Shown here in pieces: positions 48,163 through 61,306 of a stretch of 64,000 bases of DNA. The stretch is taken from positions 806,001 through 870,000 of the forward strand of contig JBCAML010000011.1 of assembly GCA_038503075.1 (NCBI GenBank), written 5' to 3'. Numbering within the stretch: the first letter of the stretch is position 1; the number at the start of each line of letters is the position of its first letter. The notes beneath the pieces are model-generated. The model saw only the letters and a list, made by a program, of their open reading frames with translations, was not told the origin of the DNA and did no database searches. Source of the DNA: Gyromitra esculenta. Its lineage: Eukaryota; Ascomycota; Pezizomycetes; Pezizales; Discinaceae. A program made the position numbers and the translations under genes.

Positions 48163-49588
48163 GACGACTTGGGAGGTGGCAAATATTTTGGGCGTTAGTA
48201 ATACACAGGCTTCGAGCTAAGGATGGGGCGGACAGTAGACGGAAATATGGCAAGCTCGTGGGTGGGTGGCATTATTGGGACGCAAAAATTGGGTTGAAAA
48301 CGGAGTATTAGGAGAAGATTTGTTTTATTGATTTCCGGCTTTGATATAAGAGTTGGTTTCACTCTTTGGGATTGCGGGATTACTGGGTTTCTTTTTCGGT
48401 GGGTGGTGGTAACTCTCTTTTAATGAATTTCATGAACATTTGTTTTTTAGTGGCTCATGCTTGCCTTTTCTTTACTTCCCTTTGTTGATTTGTTTTGCTT
48501 TATTTGGCCATCTAAGAGATGATGATGAAGAGATGGTACGAAATGCCAGGGCATGCTTTGTGCTCGACTGCTGTTTATTGCTATTTTTTGGACTCGATTG
48601 AAGCAAATGATACTTAAACCCCTGAGAAAAAAAAAAAAAAATTAAGCGCGTGCTTTTCGTTGTTTGCCGCAAGTTTTTAACACATCTAATGGTTGTTACG
48701 ATATGACGCTGTGTATTGCCTTGTTTTGCATTATATGGATATATGCAAGTCGAGATTAAGAGAGTGAGTGTTTAATGGTGGGGAAACATCGATTCGTGAG
48801 GGCTTTGGAGCCTTCGGTCCTGTATTAGTACGTTTGTAACTTAGGATAATGCTCATATAGCTGCCCCAGACATAATAAATTTACTTGGCATCAATCAACC
48901 CCACGACGCTGTAAGACGGTCTCCCCACTAACCCTCACTCAGAGGGTGTGATGGCACACATCTGTCCGATAAGACAAAAGACGAGTTAGAAGTGCATGTA
49001 TCTAAACGGAATCGTTAAATGCCACTTAATGAGGAGCTCGTCCTCATCCTCTATTGTCTATCGACCAAACATCAATCTTGCTTGGATTTACCACCATGGC
49101 TTTTCCAATGTTTAAACTCTATAGAGGGTATTCTTAGAAAAATTAAAAGCGTATTAATATGAATAACGGGCAGGGGCAACGAATATAAGTCATTGTGCTT
49201 TTGAGCTGCCGTATTCGATGAAATAGCCTGGCCATAAATCGGTCAAAAGTCTGTCTCTGCACGTTAGTATATGCATTGATGACTATATTGCTGTGATTAC
49301 GTCTTTTGGGGGGGGTTCGAACGCGAGGTGTTGCGCATACACTTAGGGCAAGTCCAGATGTTACGTGTAGGTTTAGGGCTTAAATCTCTGTTATAGGGTA
49401 CTCATGTAATCTGTGAAACGCCGTCTGCAAAAAAAATCAGCTGTTATGTAAACTATCCCTAACACAGTTCACGTCCATTTCTATTAGCCTCGCTCGCCAG
49501 GCCGTAGGGGGTTTTGGTGATGGTTTTTGGTGCGCGCCACAGACAGCCACAGCCAGCCACATATCTCGATCTCTCAACGTTCCTACGG
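48163..49588. other. AT-rich intergenic after the zinc-finger gene
   Basis: The first 500 bp are 3' flank, with a purine/poly-A run near 48628. From 48.9 to 49.6 kb nothing coding is recognised. Confidence 0.5.
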
Positions 49589-50634
49589 CCTGGTGCATTT
49601 GCTCTCGAGAACCTTCACCCAAAATCAAAACTCGATCAATTGCTTCCAGATTTGGTTTATGGGCACTTCCAGGCCTCAGGAAATCAGCGCGCAGGTTGGC
49701 TTTGCTAGCCGATGCCTAGTTCAGTGTAAAATTGAAAACTCATGTGCCAACAATGTACTTCTGTGGCCCTAGTTTGTGCTCCAGTTTTGACACCCAATTG
49801 CAATGCCTGCGCGCGCAGTTGACATGCGGGATAGGGTTTCCTGAGTGAATGAAAACGATCCCTGAAGTCAAATTGGTGTAGAAGAGACTTCTCTATATGC
49901 AATGTGGAATTTAATAGTTTTCTATAAATACCAAGAAATCCCAATAAAAATCATAAATACTTAGTTTTGCGCTGAAGCGCTAGGTGCAGAGCCTGTGCTC
50001 GGTCAAAAATAAATTCTTAGGGCCTAAAATAACCCTAGCTAGTATGAAAAATAGGAGCGCGCATCATATTGCGGCGCGCACAGTATCCTTTGTTGTTTCA
50101 ATACTAAGACATTTGGGGAACATATCACGACAACTAGATATATAGAAAGGGTGGTGCACAGCGCAACACAAGGCAGTTACACCTCAACCTACCTAATAGG
50201 GATGTTTAGATCTCCAGAAGTTGGTTTTTGACCGAGCGCAAGCTCCATACTTAGCGCTTCAGTGCAAAACTAAGTATTTATGATTTTTATTGGGATTTCT
50301 TGGTATTTATAGAAAACTATTAAATTCCACATTGCATATAGAGAAGTCTCTTCTACACCAATTTGACTTCAGGAATCGTTTTCATTCACTCAGGAAACCC
50401 TATCCCGCATGTCAACTGCGCGCGCAGGCATTGAGGTTGGGTGCGTGCTGCTCCCCTAGCAAGCCCTTCCTGTTAGCTATCAAATTTTCGGTTTTACATA
50501 CATCTAGGCATCGGCCAGCAAAGCCAGCCTGCGCGCTGATTTCCTGAGGCCTGGAAGTGCCTATAGGCCAAATCTGGAAGCAATTGATCGAGTTTTGATT
50601 TTGGGTGAAGGTTCTCGAGAGCAAATGCACCAGG
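49589..50634. mobile_element. 1.05-kb inverted-repeat (fold-back) element
   Basis: The left arm (49589-50009, opening CCTGGTGCATTTGCTCTCG) is repeated in inverse orientation at 50225-50634, with a 215-bp spacer. Much of the arms is nearly identical, for example TTTACGTATT-type AT-rich tips, the stretch around GATTTCTTGGTATTTATAG, and CTGCGCGCGCAGGCATTG near the arm centre. About 60-70 bp in the middle of each arm (near 49725-49790 and 50435-50500) have diverged or been replaced. No target duplication is visible at the outer ends. Short frames in the arms are mirror images of each other and not genes. Confidence 0.8.
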
Positions 50635-51173
50635 CTGTTAATAGGAGCGAACGCTAAAATTTCCCAATGCGGTATAGCGTCGCTGCGATCGCGCGACGCT
50701 TCCAAACAGCCTGAGTACGAGGCTACATTTCTATGTTTCAAGAAAAAGTAGATCTGACCTACTTTTCAGTTGTAGAATCTCCGTTACTAGTATCGCACTT
50801 TGATTAAGGGACTGTCGCCCTTCAGCACACAACTCTACTAGGGATCGCGCTTAGTGATTCATTTAAATTTTGTTTATCAGCAGCTGCACGGATTTTGGTT
50901 ATGCGTGTTCGTGTCATTGATAAGGCGAAGTACAATGTGAAGGTCCACGATCGAAATGGATATTTACCGAACAGGCCTGTTCTGGAATTTCTCTGTTTGC
51001 CAGTCCCACCCAGAACGGATTTTTATTCCGCCAGAATATCTAAACGAGCCTTTAGACTGTTAAAACATAGCGTTTGGCGAGATCTTACTGTTTGTTTCTT
51101 GCTTGGCCGCCAAATTGATTCATTTGCTGTCTTATTCTACTGTTAAAACTTCTCTTTTCTAATTATACGTCCC
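50635..51173. other. intergenic between two repeats
   Basis: A frame at 50895-51146 has no recognised domain. Nothing else is seen. Confidence 0.45.
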
Positions 51174-51175
51174 TA

Positions 51176-51318
51176 GAGTTGTTCCTGGGGCGTGACGAAA
51201 CCGAAGGCGTGACGAATCTCACTAAAAGGGGAAGAACTTTGATTTTATTGATTTTGATTTTTGATTTTTTTGGAAATTCGTCACACTCCTAGTTTCGTTA
51301 TACACCTAGGAACAACTC
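51176..51318. mobile_element. 143-bp TA-flanked MITE
   Basis: The ends are inverted repeats starting GAGTTGTTCCT on both strands, with similarity continuing inward about 45 bp (GACGAAAC and GTGACGAAT shared). TA lies at both borders (51174-51175, 51319-51320). It is unrelated in sequence to the 230-bp family. No coding capacity. Confidence 0.7.
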
Positions 51319-51780
51319 TACTAGTGCGTATAAGAAATAGTAAGTTGCTATAGGAGTAGTTCTTAGCCTTTCTCTGGTACATTACCCTTGCCTGTCTATG
51401 GTCCTCAAATCGAAAGACACCGTCCTACTACTTTTTATACGTTGCTCCTTTGGTGATTCGGGGGTGAGAAAGATTTGGAAAATTATAGCGACTAGAAAAA
51501 GGCGGTTTAAGGTGACTAACCGCGGGGCCCGTAGAAACTGATGGAAGTTGATAAAAGTCGATAAAATAGGCGAATACCTCCATTAGAAAGGATAATCCTA
51601 CCTCAGAGTGCCCCTCAGCCCATCAAGCCATTTTCCATGCCGTTTAGGAGTTCGGATTTCTCACTCGCTGGATCTGTTTCTGGATAAATGCAGGTTGGAC
51701 AGGGATTGTCAGACACCTTGCAGGAGCCTGAGCAACGAGATAGCACACTTCCGAGAATACTGCTCATCACGCCTGTCAAC

Positions 51781-52953
51781 ATGTCCCATCCCCTAAAACT
51801 CCTCGACCTGCCCAACGAACTCATCCTGCTCGCCGCCGAGAACCTCAATCCAAGAGATCTCTCCTCACTCCTCCTTGCAAATAGGTTTCTGTGCGACCTT
51901 CTTACCCCGCATCTCCATACTCTCGCTGCGGAAGATAAGGATGGCCAGCCCACTGTACACTGGGCAATCGAAAACGGCCATCCAACGCTTGCCCTTCTAG
52001 TTTTAGATATAAAGGGCGCCTCCAGTAATCTCGAATTTCAATGTCCCAATGAGTGCTTTCGCTGTGGGGGTATTGGTGGGACAGCGTTCCACCAGGCTGT
52101 GAGGAGTAGATACACGGCCGTGATTCGGAAATTGGCAGGAGCAGGAGCCAACATCGACGCGCGGAACAGTATTGATCAGACTGCGCTCTGCTGGGCCGCG
52201 TCAAAAGGGGACGAAGAGACAGTTAAGCTTCTCTTGGAGTTAGGAGTCGAAATCCGTTCGGCGCTCGGGTGGGCGGTGAAAAGGGGGCACGAGTCAATTG
52301 TACGGCTGCTGCTGGAAAAAGATAAGACGGTTATTGAGTGGGGAGGTACTGAATACCGCACACCGTTACATGAAGCTGTTATTCGTGGCTATGAAGGGGT
52401 CGTTAGGATCCTGTTGGAGAATGGTGGCGATGTTTCTGCTGCAGATGGGGAGGGAATGACATCACTGCATCATGCAGTAGATCGCAATCGCGTGGAAGTT
52501 GTTAAACTATTGTTGGAGAATGGAGCGGATTGTCACTCACTGGACAACAACTTCTTGATGCCGATCCACTACGCCGCTATCATGGATACCAGTGGAGAGA
52601 CTACGAGGATACTGCTAGCAAATGGGGCGGACATCAATGCACACAATCCACAAAATGGAAAAACGGCGCTGCATTACGCCGCGAGAAATGGCCGGTGGGA
52701 GGTTATTGGGGTTCTTCTGGCGAATGGGGCAGAGATAAACGTGAAGGATTATAGTGGACGCACGGCACTGTTTAATGCGGCCTTGTCAAAAGATACAGAC
52801 GTAGCTAGTATGTTGGTCGCTAGAGGTGCGGAGATGCCATCTGGGCATCATTTGTCGAAAGAAATCGCGGAGTTCCTGGATAATTATGGTAAAACGCAGG
52901 ACATTATCGAAGCTGGGACAGCTCTTCTCGCATTATTTACCCTAGATTGTTGA
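51781..52953 (+). CDS. F-box / ankyrin-repeat protein
   Basis: A single-exon gene of 390 codons. The N-terminus is an F-box (LLDLPNELILLAAENLNPRDLSSLLLANR, read as consecutive parts), which would bind Skp1 in an SCF ubiquitin ligase. About eight or nine ankyrin repeats follow from residue 50 to 360, with consensus pieces such as TVHWAIENGHPTLALLVL, TALCWAASKGDEETVKLLLE, TPLHEAVIRGYEGVVRILLE, SLHHAVDRNRVEVVKLLLE and TALHYAARNGRWEVIGVLLA. The substrate is unknown. An in-frame ATG at 51688 would add 31 residues, but MSHPLKLLDLPNE is the usual start of such proteins. It stands alone in repeat-rich DNA; families of this type expand in many filamentous fungi. Confidence 0.85.
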   Translation: MSHPLKLLDLPNELILLAAENLNPRDLSSLLLANRFLCDLLTPHLHTLAAEDKDGQPTVHWAIENGHPTLALLVLDIKGASSNLEFQCPNECFRCGGIGGTAFHQAVRSRYTAVIRKLAGAGANIDARNSIDQTALCWAASKGDEETVKLLLELGVEIRSALGWAVKRGHESIVRLLLEKDKTVIEWGGTEYRTPLHEAVIRGYEGVVRILLENGGDVSAADGEGMTSLHHAVDRNRVEVVKLLLENGADCHSLDNNFLMPIHYAAIMDTSGETTRILLANGADINAHNPQNGKTALHYAARNGRWEVIGVLLANGAEINVKDYSGRTALFNAALSKDTDVASMLVARGAEMPSGHHLSKEIAEFLDNYGKTQDIIEAGTALLALFTLDC

Positions 52954-54192
52954 GTTGTATAAAGCAAAATACGCTTTAGGGGAAGATATGAAATATTCTT
53001 ATTATACCCTATTCCTTATAAATGCGCTTCTGCTGCTCTGCTGTAAGTGAGGATCTTGCTTTAAATCCGTATTCTTTGGTCTAGACGTTCACGGCGTTTT
53101 CACACCACTCCTCTCTCGTTTACCTTCTTAGAATTATAATCCGGCGTTAAGGTTGTCCTAACGTTAGAATGTAGCACGCGTTCATCCTCGTACCCTCCAT
53201 GACCCATCTTTTCAGCTTTAAGCATTTTCAGACAGCAGATCGTATTTTTTTTCAGCTCGCTTTATGGAACCACAGTAGAGAAACCGCTTCTTGTCGAAGT
53301 ATGCTCCAGGCCGAATACACTGTGAGTAATAATAGTCTACTGTCAGACAGTAAATCAGCTGGTAGTTAAAACCATACCCCTGGAAGTACTGTTCCGCTTA
53401 CTATTGTAGAAACAGGTTGCGTCTTGGCCCAGGGCTGTAATCTTCTCACTCTCGTCATCTATATGAATGCAATCCTGTGTTATGAACCAGATTAGTAGCA
53501 ACAAAGAGTCAATTTTCGTTTCAGGGTTACCGATTCAACAAAGGTGGTGGGGACAGCTTAGTATAGATCCCAGAAGCACACGTAGGTCTGACACAAAATG
53601 AGGTTTCTGACGTCCCCTCAGAATATACTGTTATAATCCCTGTCGCAGTGGTAACAGAGAGGCATCGTGGATCCTTTATTCTTTAGCTAGTACGCAAGTT
53701 CTGTGTCGTGGGTGATTATCGTATATCTCCAAAAACAAAGGTCCGGATTTATTCCAAAAATCCTGACTAAGAAGACTTGCCAGATAGATGGCTTCTATGC
53801 CTTATTTAGAGCGATAGGCGGTGTTAGGTGGCAAAGGCGACATCCAAAAAATCTTTAAGACCAATCATATAGACTCGTTTGACAATATCACACGATAGCC
53901 ACCACTGTCTTACCCTTATATTTTGGCCTGGATTTCTAGAATAGGCCTAGGCTCTTCTCTTGGAGAGATACGGTATATAATGTCTACTCTAGCTAGAAAT
54001 TCTTAAGAAGTTACCTTTACTTTCAAGCGTTCTACTTTCTCTACTACGGGAGGAAATGCATCAATCTACACATTACCCATACAACTGAAATGGTAAAAGG
54101 CACAAAATGATTCATTTATTGATGCATCAAAAGTGTAAAGTTTTCCCAAAAGCTAGGTTAAACAGGGTGTCTATTGAATTAAATGTATCTGT
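52954..54192. other. gene-poor intergenic
   Basis: No gene is recognised. From about 54050 the sequence takes on the GGAAATGCATC / AAAATGATTCATTT motif mosaic also present near 30.3-30.8 kb. Confidence 0.5.
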
Positions 54193-54282
54193 GCATGTAG
54201 CTCAAGTGATAAAAGCTCTGTCTTGGTGGTAGGATATATATAGGTGTACTGGTATAGAAGGTTTAGGGTTCAGCTCTCTGGC
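54193..54282 (+). repeat. tRNA-like (possible SINE-type) sequence
   Basis: TAGCTCAAGTGATAAAAGC resembles a pol III A box and D arm, and GGGTTCAGCTC about 60 nt later resembles a B box. It does not form a complete tRNA. The surrounding 400 bp share motifs with the minus-strand tRNA-like sequence at 30.5 kb. Confidence 0.38.
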
Positions 54283-55042
54283 TAGTCTAATTTTTAGACC
54301 TTTTTTCTGAGTTTTAGTGTGGGAAAAGGCACGGGAAAAGGGATGGAAAAGGGATAGAAAAGTATACTTTTTCCCTAACTACACTTTTCCTGATACATTT
54401 ACTGATGCCTTTCCCACACAAATATCTTGCAGGGTAATTGATACACTTCCCGATACATTTTCCATCGCTGTAGAGTTTGCGAAACTGACAAGATTCTGAT
54501 CATGAAGGGTTACTCGAAGCCATCTTACGAAACCATAAAATAACCAGTCCTATCTACTTACCTACCAGTAGGATTTAGCCCCAAGCCTAAGCCACACACC
54601 ATAGCCTTCTTGTTACTAAATATGTTAAGCTTTCTTTTTGGCTTAATATATTAAGGAGTGAAGTCACAAATCCCGTCAGCCTAGTTCAGTAATCCTTGAC
54701 AAATATACCCAACCTATCACTTTAAAATTCGAGCGTTCTGGTGTTTTGAATGATGGTGAGAAACTCCATGTACTCTCCCAGTAGCTACTTTAGTCTACTT
54801 ACATGTATTAGCACTTGGTACACCAAAACACGTTAGCACTACGAAGTAACATATCCCGGAAAGAGATAGCAGTCTATCTCATACATAGGCTAAACAACTG
54901 AAACGCTTACAATTGCCGTACAATAGGGTTTACCTAGATGCTACGCCATGAATTAGTTCGGAGAGGTCGATTGAAGTTGCGATTTAACTAATAATTAGCA
55001 GATAGTCCATTTATAATTCAAAAAGTTCGCAGGTATTCATCT
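54283..55042. other. intergenic, repeat flank then tRNA 5' flank
   Basis: Up to about 54480 the sequence is the right flank of the repeat (CTTTTCC / TGATACATTT words). The remainder is AT-rich, with nothing recognised before the tRNA. Confidence 0.5.
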
Positions 55043-55142
55043 GCTCTGGTGGCCAAGTTGGTAAGGCGCAGCACTAGTACTGTATCAAAGTCTAATTGAA
55101 CAGCTCATGCTGAGATCCTCGGTTCAACTCCGAGTCAGAGCA
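55043..55142 (+). tRNA. tRNA-Thr (anticodon AGT), with 27-nt intron
   Basis: The acceptor arm GCTCTGG pairs with TCAGAGC (one G-U), followed by the discriminator A. The D arm GCC-loop-GGC contains AAGTTGGTAA. The anticodon stem CAGCA/TGCTG encloses the loop CT-AGT-A, interrupted at the canonical position one base after the anticodon by an intron at 55080-55106. The T arm is CTCGG-TTCAACT-CCGAG. A T6 run follows at about 55156, a likely pol III terminator. It reads ACU/ACC threonine codons after A34-to-inosine editing. Confidence 0.93.
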
Positions 55143-56078
55143 CTCTGAATGTTACTTTTTTTCCTTCCTAAACCTATCAAGCTTGGAAGCTTTGACTCTT
55201 GTTTTAGGTTGAGGGCGGTCCAGGCAAGTGTTTTCTCAGAGTTGTAGCATGCGAATCATGTTTTCTCACTCGTGAATAATACAGCATAGGATATCACTCG
55301 GCTCCTCACTAGTCTTATTACTTATTTGTTGTTTCGTTAGACACAGCAGATACAGATATAAGTACTACAGATACTTGTGAATCTCCACGCTGAGTGTCCT
55401 ATTCAATGGCCCTATTTCAACAAAATCCAACATTCGATTATCCTCGCGCCTTCCGACAAACCTCGCCACCTAGGCAGTAAATACAATAATACGAGTTGAG
55501 ATATCAAGATTGTTGAAAACTTGAAAAAACTTGAAATTTCCTCAATTCATACCCCACACCATCCATTCCACCGCGCCCAGAACCTACTCCCCATACCCCA
55601 CCTCCCTATGAATCCTCCGCTATGCTTCCGGCGGTTTTTTTTTAAAAAAAATAGAACGAAAGAAAGAAAAAGGAAAGAGTTATAAAATAAACGTCCAGTA
55701 CTAAAAAGGAGATAATAAAAAGACCTGAAGCAATAAACAAAAGAAATAAATAAGTAAAAGCTAACCAAAGCCAACTCCTCGCCGATCCCAAATTGCAAGT
55801 GACCTGACAGAAAGAAAATGCAGAAATGCTCACAAACCACAGTTAAAAGGTCCCAGGAAAATGAAAAGAAAATTAAAGCAAAAACAACAAAAGCAATGAT
55901 GCTGGTCCCTAAGATATTGTGACAGAAAAAACAACGAAGAGCGAAAACTCCTCCAATACCAAAAGATATATAAAGCCCCGAGTCCCAAGGGAAGTAAAAA
56001 AGAAAGAATCACATCTCTCATTTCGCTTATCAGCTCGTCTCCCACTATAGGTATATTAAACACGTGTTCAGGAAGCAG
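55143..56078. other. intergenic, tRNA terminator and INP1 3' flank
   Basis: A T-run follows the tRNA. The rest is A/T-rich with purine runs; Phe/Leu-rich frames here are compositional. Confidence 0.5.
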
Positions 56079-57832
56079 TTATTCAACTCCCCATGGATCC
56101 TTTTCCCATGTGTCAACTTTCCCCGGTCGTAGGCACACGCCGTAATCATCCTCGTATTCAAAACCCTCGTCATCGTCTAACCCAGTTATGGCCAGATCCG
56201 TCGAGTACATTCTCTCCGTTAGCGAATACGCAGCGCCTGTAACTGCGCGTGTTGCGATCTTCGCCGCGATCGAGAACATTAATCCTGCGATATAAGATGA
56301 CGGCCTGACGACAACTACGTTTGCCAGGCCAGCAGCTCCAGATAACATGATAGAAGATGCGGAGCGAGTGAGGCGGGGTTTTGTTGTGGTGGAGATGGGT
56401 TCGAAGAGACGATGTGGTGGGACGCGAGGGGGAGTAGTGGGTGCCTCGGACCAGTTATCTTCTGATTGACAGTCGGAGTCGGACCAGAGAGTAGGTGTTG
56501 ATGCCGCCGAGGGTGTGGGTGATCCTTGAGAAGGCACGGTGCATTCTGTGGACTCAGTCTTAACGCTCATCAACGAAGACGAGCGGTCACGACGTTTAGC
56601 AATAGTGATTTCCTGAGACTGCGGCGAAGGACACCACTTGGGGCTTTGACAAGGCGTGGAAGTGCATGATGATGATGGTGTGCTCAGGGTGGAAAATGCG
56701 GTGGCATCGGTAAGCTGAGGAGGTGCTGTGCAGGAACGGGAAACACCAAAACTCCTTGGTGTCGTGAAGCCTTGCCATTCCGTCAAATCTACTGGCGATG
56801 AAAAAGACTCATCTTTCGGTGAGACACCCTCTAATGGGAGGGTTTTCGTCGAGGTGGCAGCCATCTCTCTCTCTAATTCCTTTGGTCTCGGAGTTAATTC
56901 GAACCCACCGAAAACGTCAACCTCTTGCTCCTCCTCAACCTCTTCGACCACTCGCTTTTTCTCCTCCACTATCGGCACCTCCATAACAGCACTTAAATCC
57001 ACTGACGTAGCCCTGCTTGGCCTCCTCCAAACTTTAGACGGCTGTAGTACTCCTAACACCTCTGTGTCTCTTACATAGGAATCCCCTGTCCTTTGAAAGG
57101 GACACACGGTGACTTCATATGCCAATATCTTGACCAACACGCCCCTAAACTCGATTGCCTTTACAGCCTCACCATCCTGAGATCTACCCACCTTGTTAAC
57201 ACGCAAACTTAACCATAGACAAATAAACAGAAGAAAAAAACTAACTCAAGAATCTCTAGTCTCCAAAAACTCCCTGGTCGAATCTGGAGACAGAAAACCC
57301 CACGGCCATCAACATTCCAACACTGACTTTTCGAAAGAATCGGTCGCAGTGCTGACCCTGATTGAAGGAACGCGATATCATGCGGAATAGTTTTATAAAT
57401 CCTTATAGGCCCTACAATCGTAGCAAACCAACGAATCATCAGCCCTGAACAATTTCATCCCATTGCAGTGACAACCCCCAATTGAGTGACAATCCATGAA
57501 CCACGAAAATAAATAAATAAATAAAAACACGTACCCGACGCGATGGTCCTCTCCGTCGGACTAGTCCACGGCAACAACTGTCCCCCCAAACTGGGCGCAG
57601 AGCTAAAACTAACAACCCTCGCCAACGAATGGGCAAATAGTAAATCGATATTATTCTGCACAGAGCCACTCCCACCACTACCATACTCGGTGCTTGCTGA
57701 TATCGAGGGACTCGATCGTGATGCAGTGCTGGGTCGTGATGATGCGCTTCTGGCTAGATGGACAGGCACAGACGCGACTCGACGCGGGCCAGACATGAAC
57801 TTCCGTTGTGATGGCGGTGGTGTCTGCATCAT
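56079..57832 (-). CDS. INP1: inheritance of peroxisomes protein 1 (INP1)
   Basis: Inp1 tethers peroxisomes to the cell cortex so that the mother cell keeps a share of them. Three exons (57832-57535, 57444-57246, 57183-56079) sum to exactly 533 codons with all phases consistent. The N-terminus is Ser/Arg-rich (RRVASVPVHLARSAS). The conserved Inp1 domain follows: LLFAHSLARVVSFSS, then RIYKTIPHDIAFLQSGSALRP with the neighbouring SKSQCWNVDG, VFCLQIRPGSFWRLEIL and KILAYEVTVCPFQR. The second half is Ser/Thr/Pro-rich and poorly conserved, with a short Ala/Val-rich stretch near the end (SSYIAGLMFSIAAKIATRAV) and an acidic tail. The start is tentative: an upstream in-frame ATG at 57925 would add a hydrophobic leader not expected for this cytosolic peripheral protein. 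Confidence 0.86.
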
Positions 57833-57949
57833 GGGGACTGTTTCATACGTAGTCACTACTATAGAAGGGGGAAAAGCACCGAAGCACAATGAAGAGCTCG
57901 AGATGCAAAATAGCAGCGAAAACACGATATCACTGGATCAAGACAGCTG

Positions 57950-57964
57950 TGACGTGACGTGACG
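57950..57964. promoter_or_regulatory. tandem TGACG sites upstream of INP1
   Basis: Three overlapping TGACG(T) units lie 118 bp upstream of the INP1 start. TGACGT is the core of CRE/ATF-type bZIP sites, so control by such a factor is possible. This is inference from motif shape. Confidence 0.45.
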
Positions 57965-59401
57965 AATGAAAGTCACGAGACTAGAAAAGGTTTCAAGAAG
58001 AAGAAGAATCAAAACAAACGCCACGAAAGTAGAAAAGAAGGGAAAAACTGGGGAAGGGAGGAAAAAAAAAGAACGGAGAAAGGTTATTTCAATGGGAAGG
58101 CTGGAGTCTTTAACTTCGTTATCCAAGAAGGGAGAGGCCCAAGCTCGTGTCCTTTTTTCCCCCCTGAGGAGTTTACATGGAGTCTAACCTGAACAGCAAT
58201 CATCGGACGGCGACGAACAGCGGGCGGTTATCAAACAGTAGCGCGTTTGTCTCATCCTCCCTCCCCCCCTAATTCCTATCGATCACCACGCACGAAGCGA
58301 GGTTGAATAGGATGACGTGACGTGATGATCCGATAGAGGGGGAAGTTCCAATATTGGTCTGATATTTTTTTCTACGAACATTCCATGGATGGCATCTTCA
58401 CAAGCTGCCCTGTCCTGTCCTGCGTTTGAAGAGCTGCAGGGTATTTGAGATGGCTGCAGGGAACACCCGCTGCCCGGTATCGAAGATGCATCTTTCTCTC
58501 TGTTGCCATCTGTACCGCACCTTGTACTCTAGTTACGGCAACACCCGTATGGTACCTTGCAACCAAATGCTTGAAACACTGCAAGGAGGTTTCGAAGCGA
58601 AGATTGCCGCCGCAGCCTTGCCTTTGGTGGGTCTGTCTGTCTTCACTCCAAACGAAGGAAATGGCATCCCCACTTACCCCTCCACACCACACCACGTTAT
58701 ATCATATTAAGCCTCTGTACTAGCTGAAAAAATTAGACAGTCTTCCGTGTACAAATTAGGTACGTAGCAACAGTAAAACCTTGGATGGGAAGAAGCCCAG
58801 TCATAAAACCCCTAGTTCCAAGAAAACCTCGATCAGATATTTGGATTCTCCACCTATCCTTTAGTTAGCAAGGATTTCTCCTGTGCTTTAGAGAGTGTTC
58901 TGTTTCTGTTTTTAGATTTGTCATTGCCCAATGCCTACATATTTGGTGTGCCCTCTGTTGTCAGGTACCTACCCACCATGTACACAGAAGACTGTCTAAA
59001 AATTTCAGCTTGTAAACACATTCCAAAGTATTGATCAAGGCGGAGGAGTGAAAAAAAATTCGGAATCGAAAAAAGTAGTCTTCAAATCCCGACTATACGT
59101 GCTACACCAGTTAAGCGAAACTAGAGATATGTATGAACAAGAGCTTGAGATATTTCGAAATAGAATAAAAACCAGAACCAGAAAAAGAAGAGGAAAAAAA
59201 ATACAAGGACGCTCCATACCCCCAATTGCCCACGCACATGTTCGCGCACACATATACCACTATCACATCATCCTAGTTTCTTCGCTAATCTAAGAAAAAC
59301 ACCACCGACACCTTTCCCTCCTTTCCCTCCTTTCCCCCTTTCCAGCACCCCTAACAATTCAACCCATACACATCTATATTGTGTCAACCCTATGTTTTTT
59401 T
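57965..59401. other. intergenic, INP1 promoter and LPD1 3' flank
   Basis: A second TGACGTGACGTGATG cluster lies at 58313-58327. A frame at 58426-58710 has no recognised domain. Nothing else is seen. Confidence 0.5.

Positions 59402-61306
<1,905 letters not shown>

Noticed and set aside
49705..50547. Two similar predicted proteins starting MGFLGIYRKLLNS
   Set aside because: They are the same sequence read from the two arms of the inverted repeat; repeat shadows, not a gene family.
51688..51780. Longer start for the F-box/ankyrin gene
   Set aside because: The extra 31 residues have no domain character, and the F-box normally begins within a few residues of the second Met.
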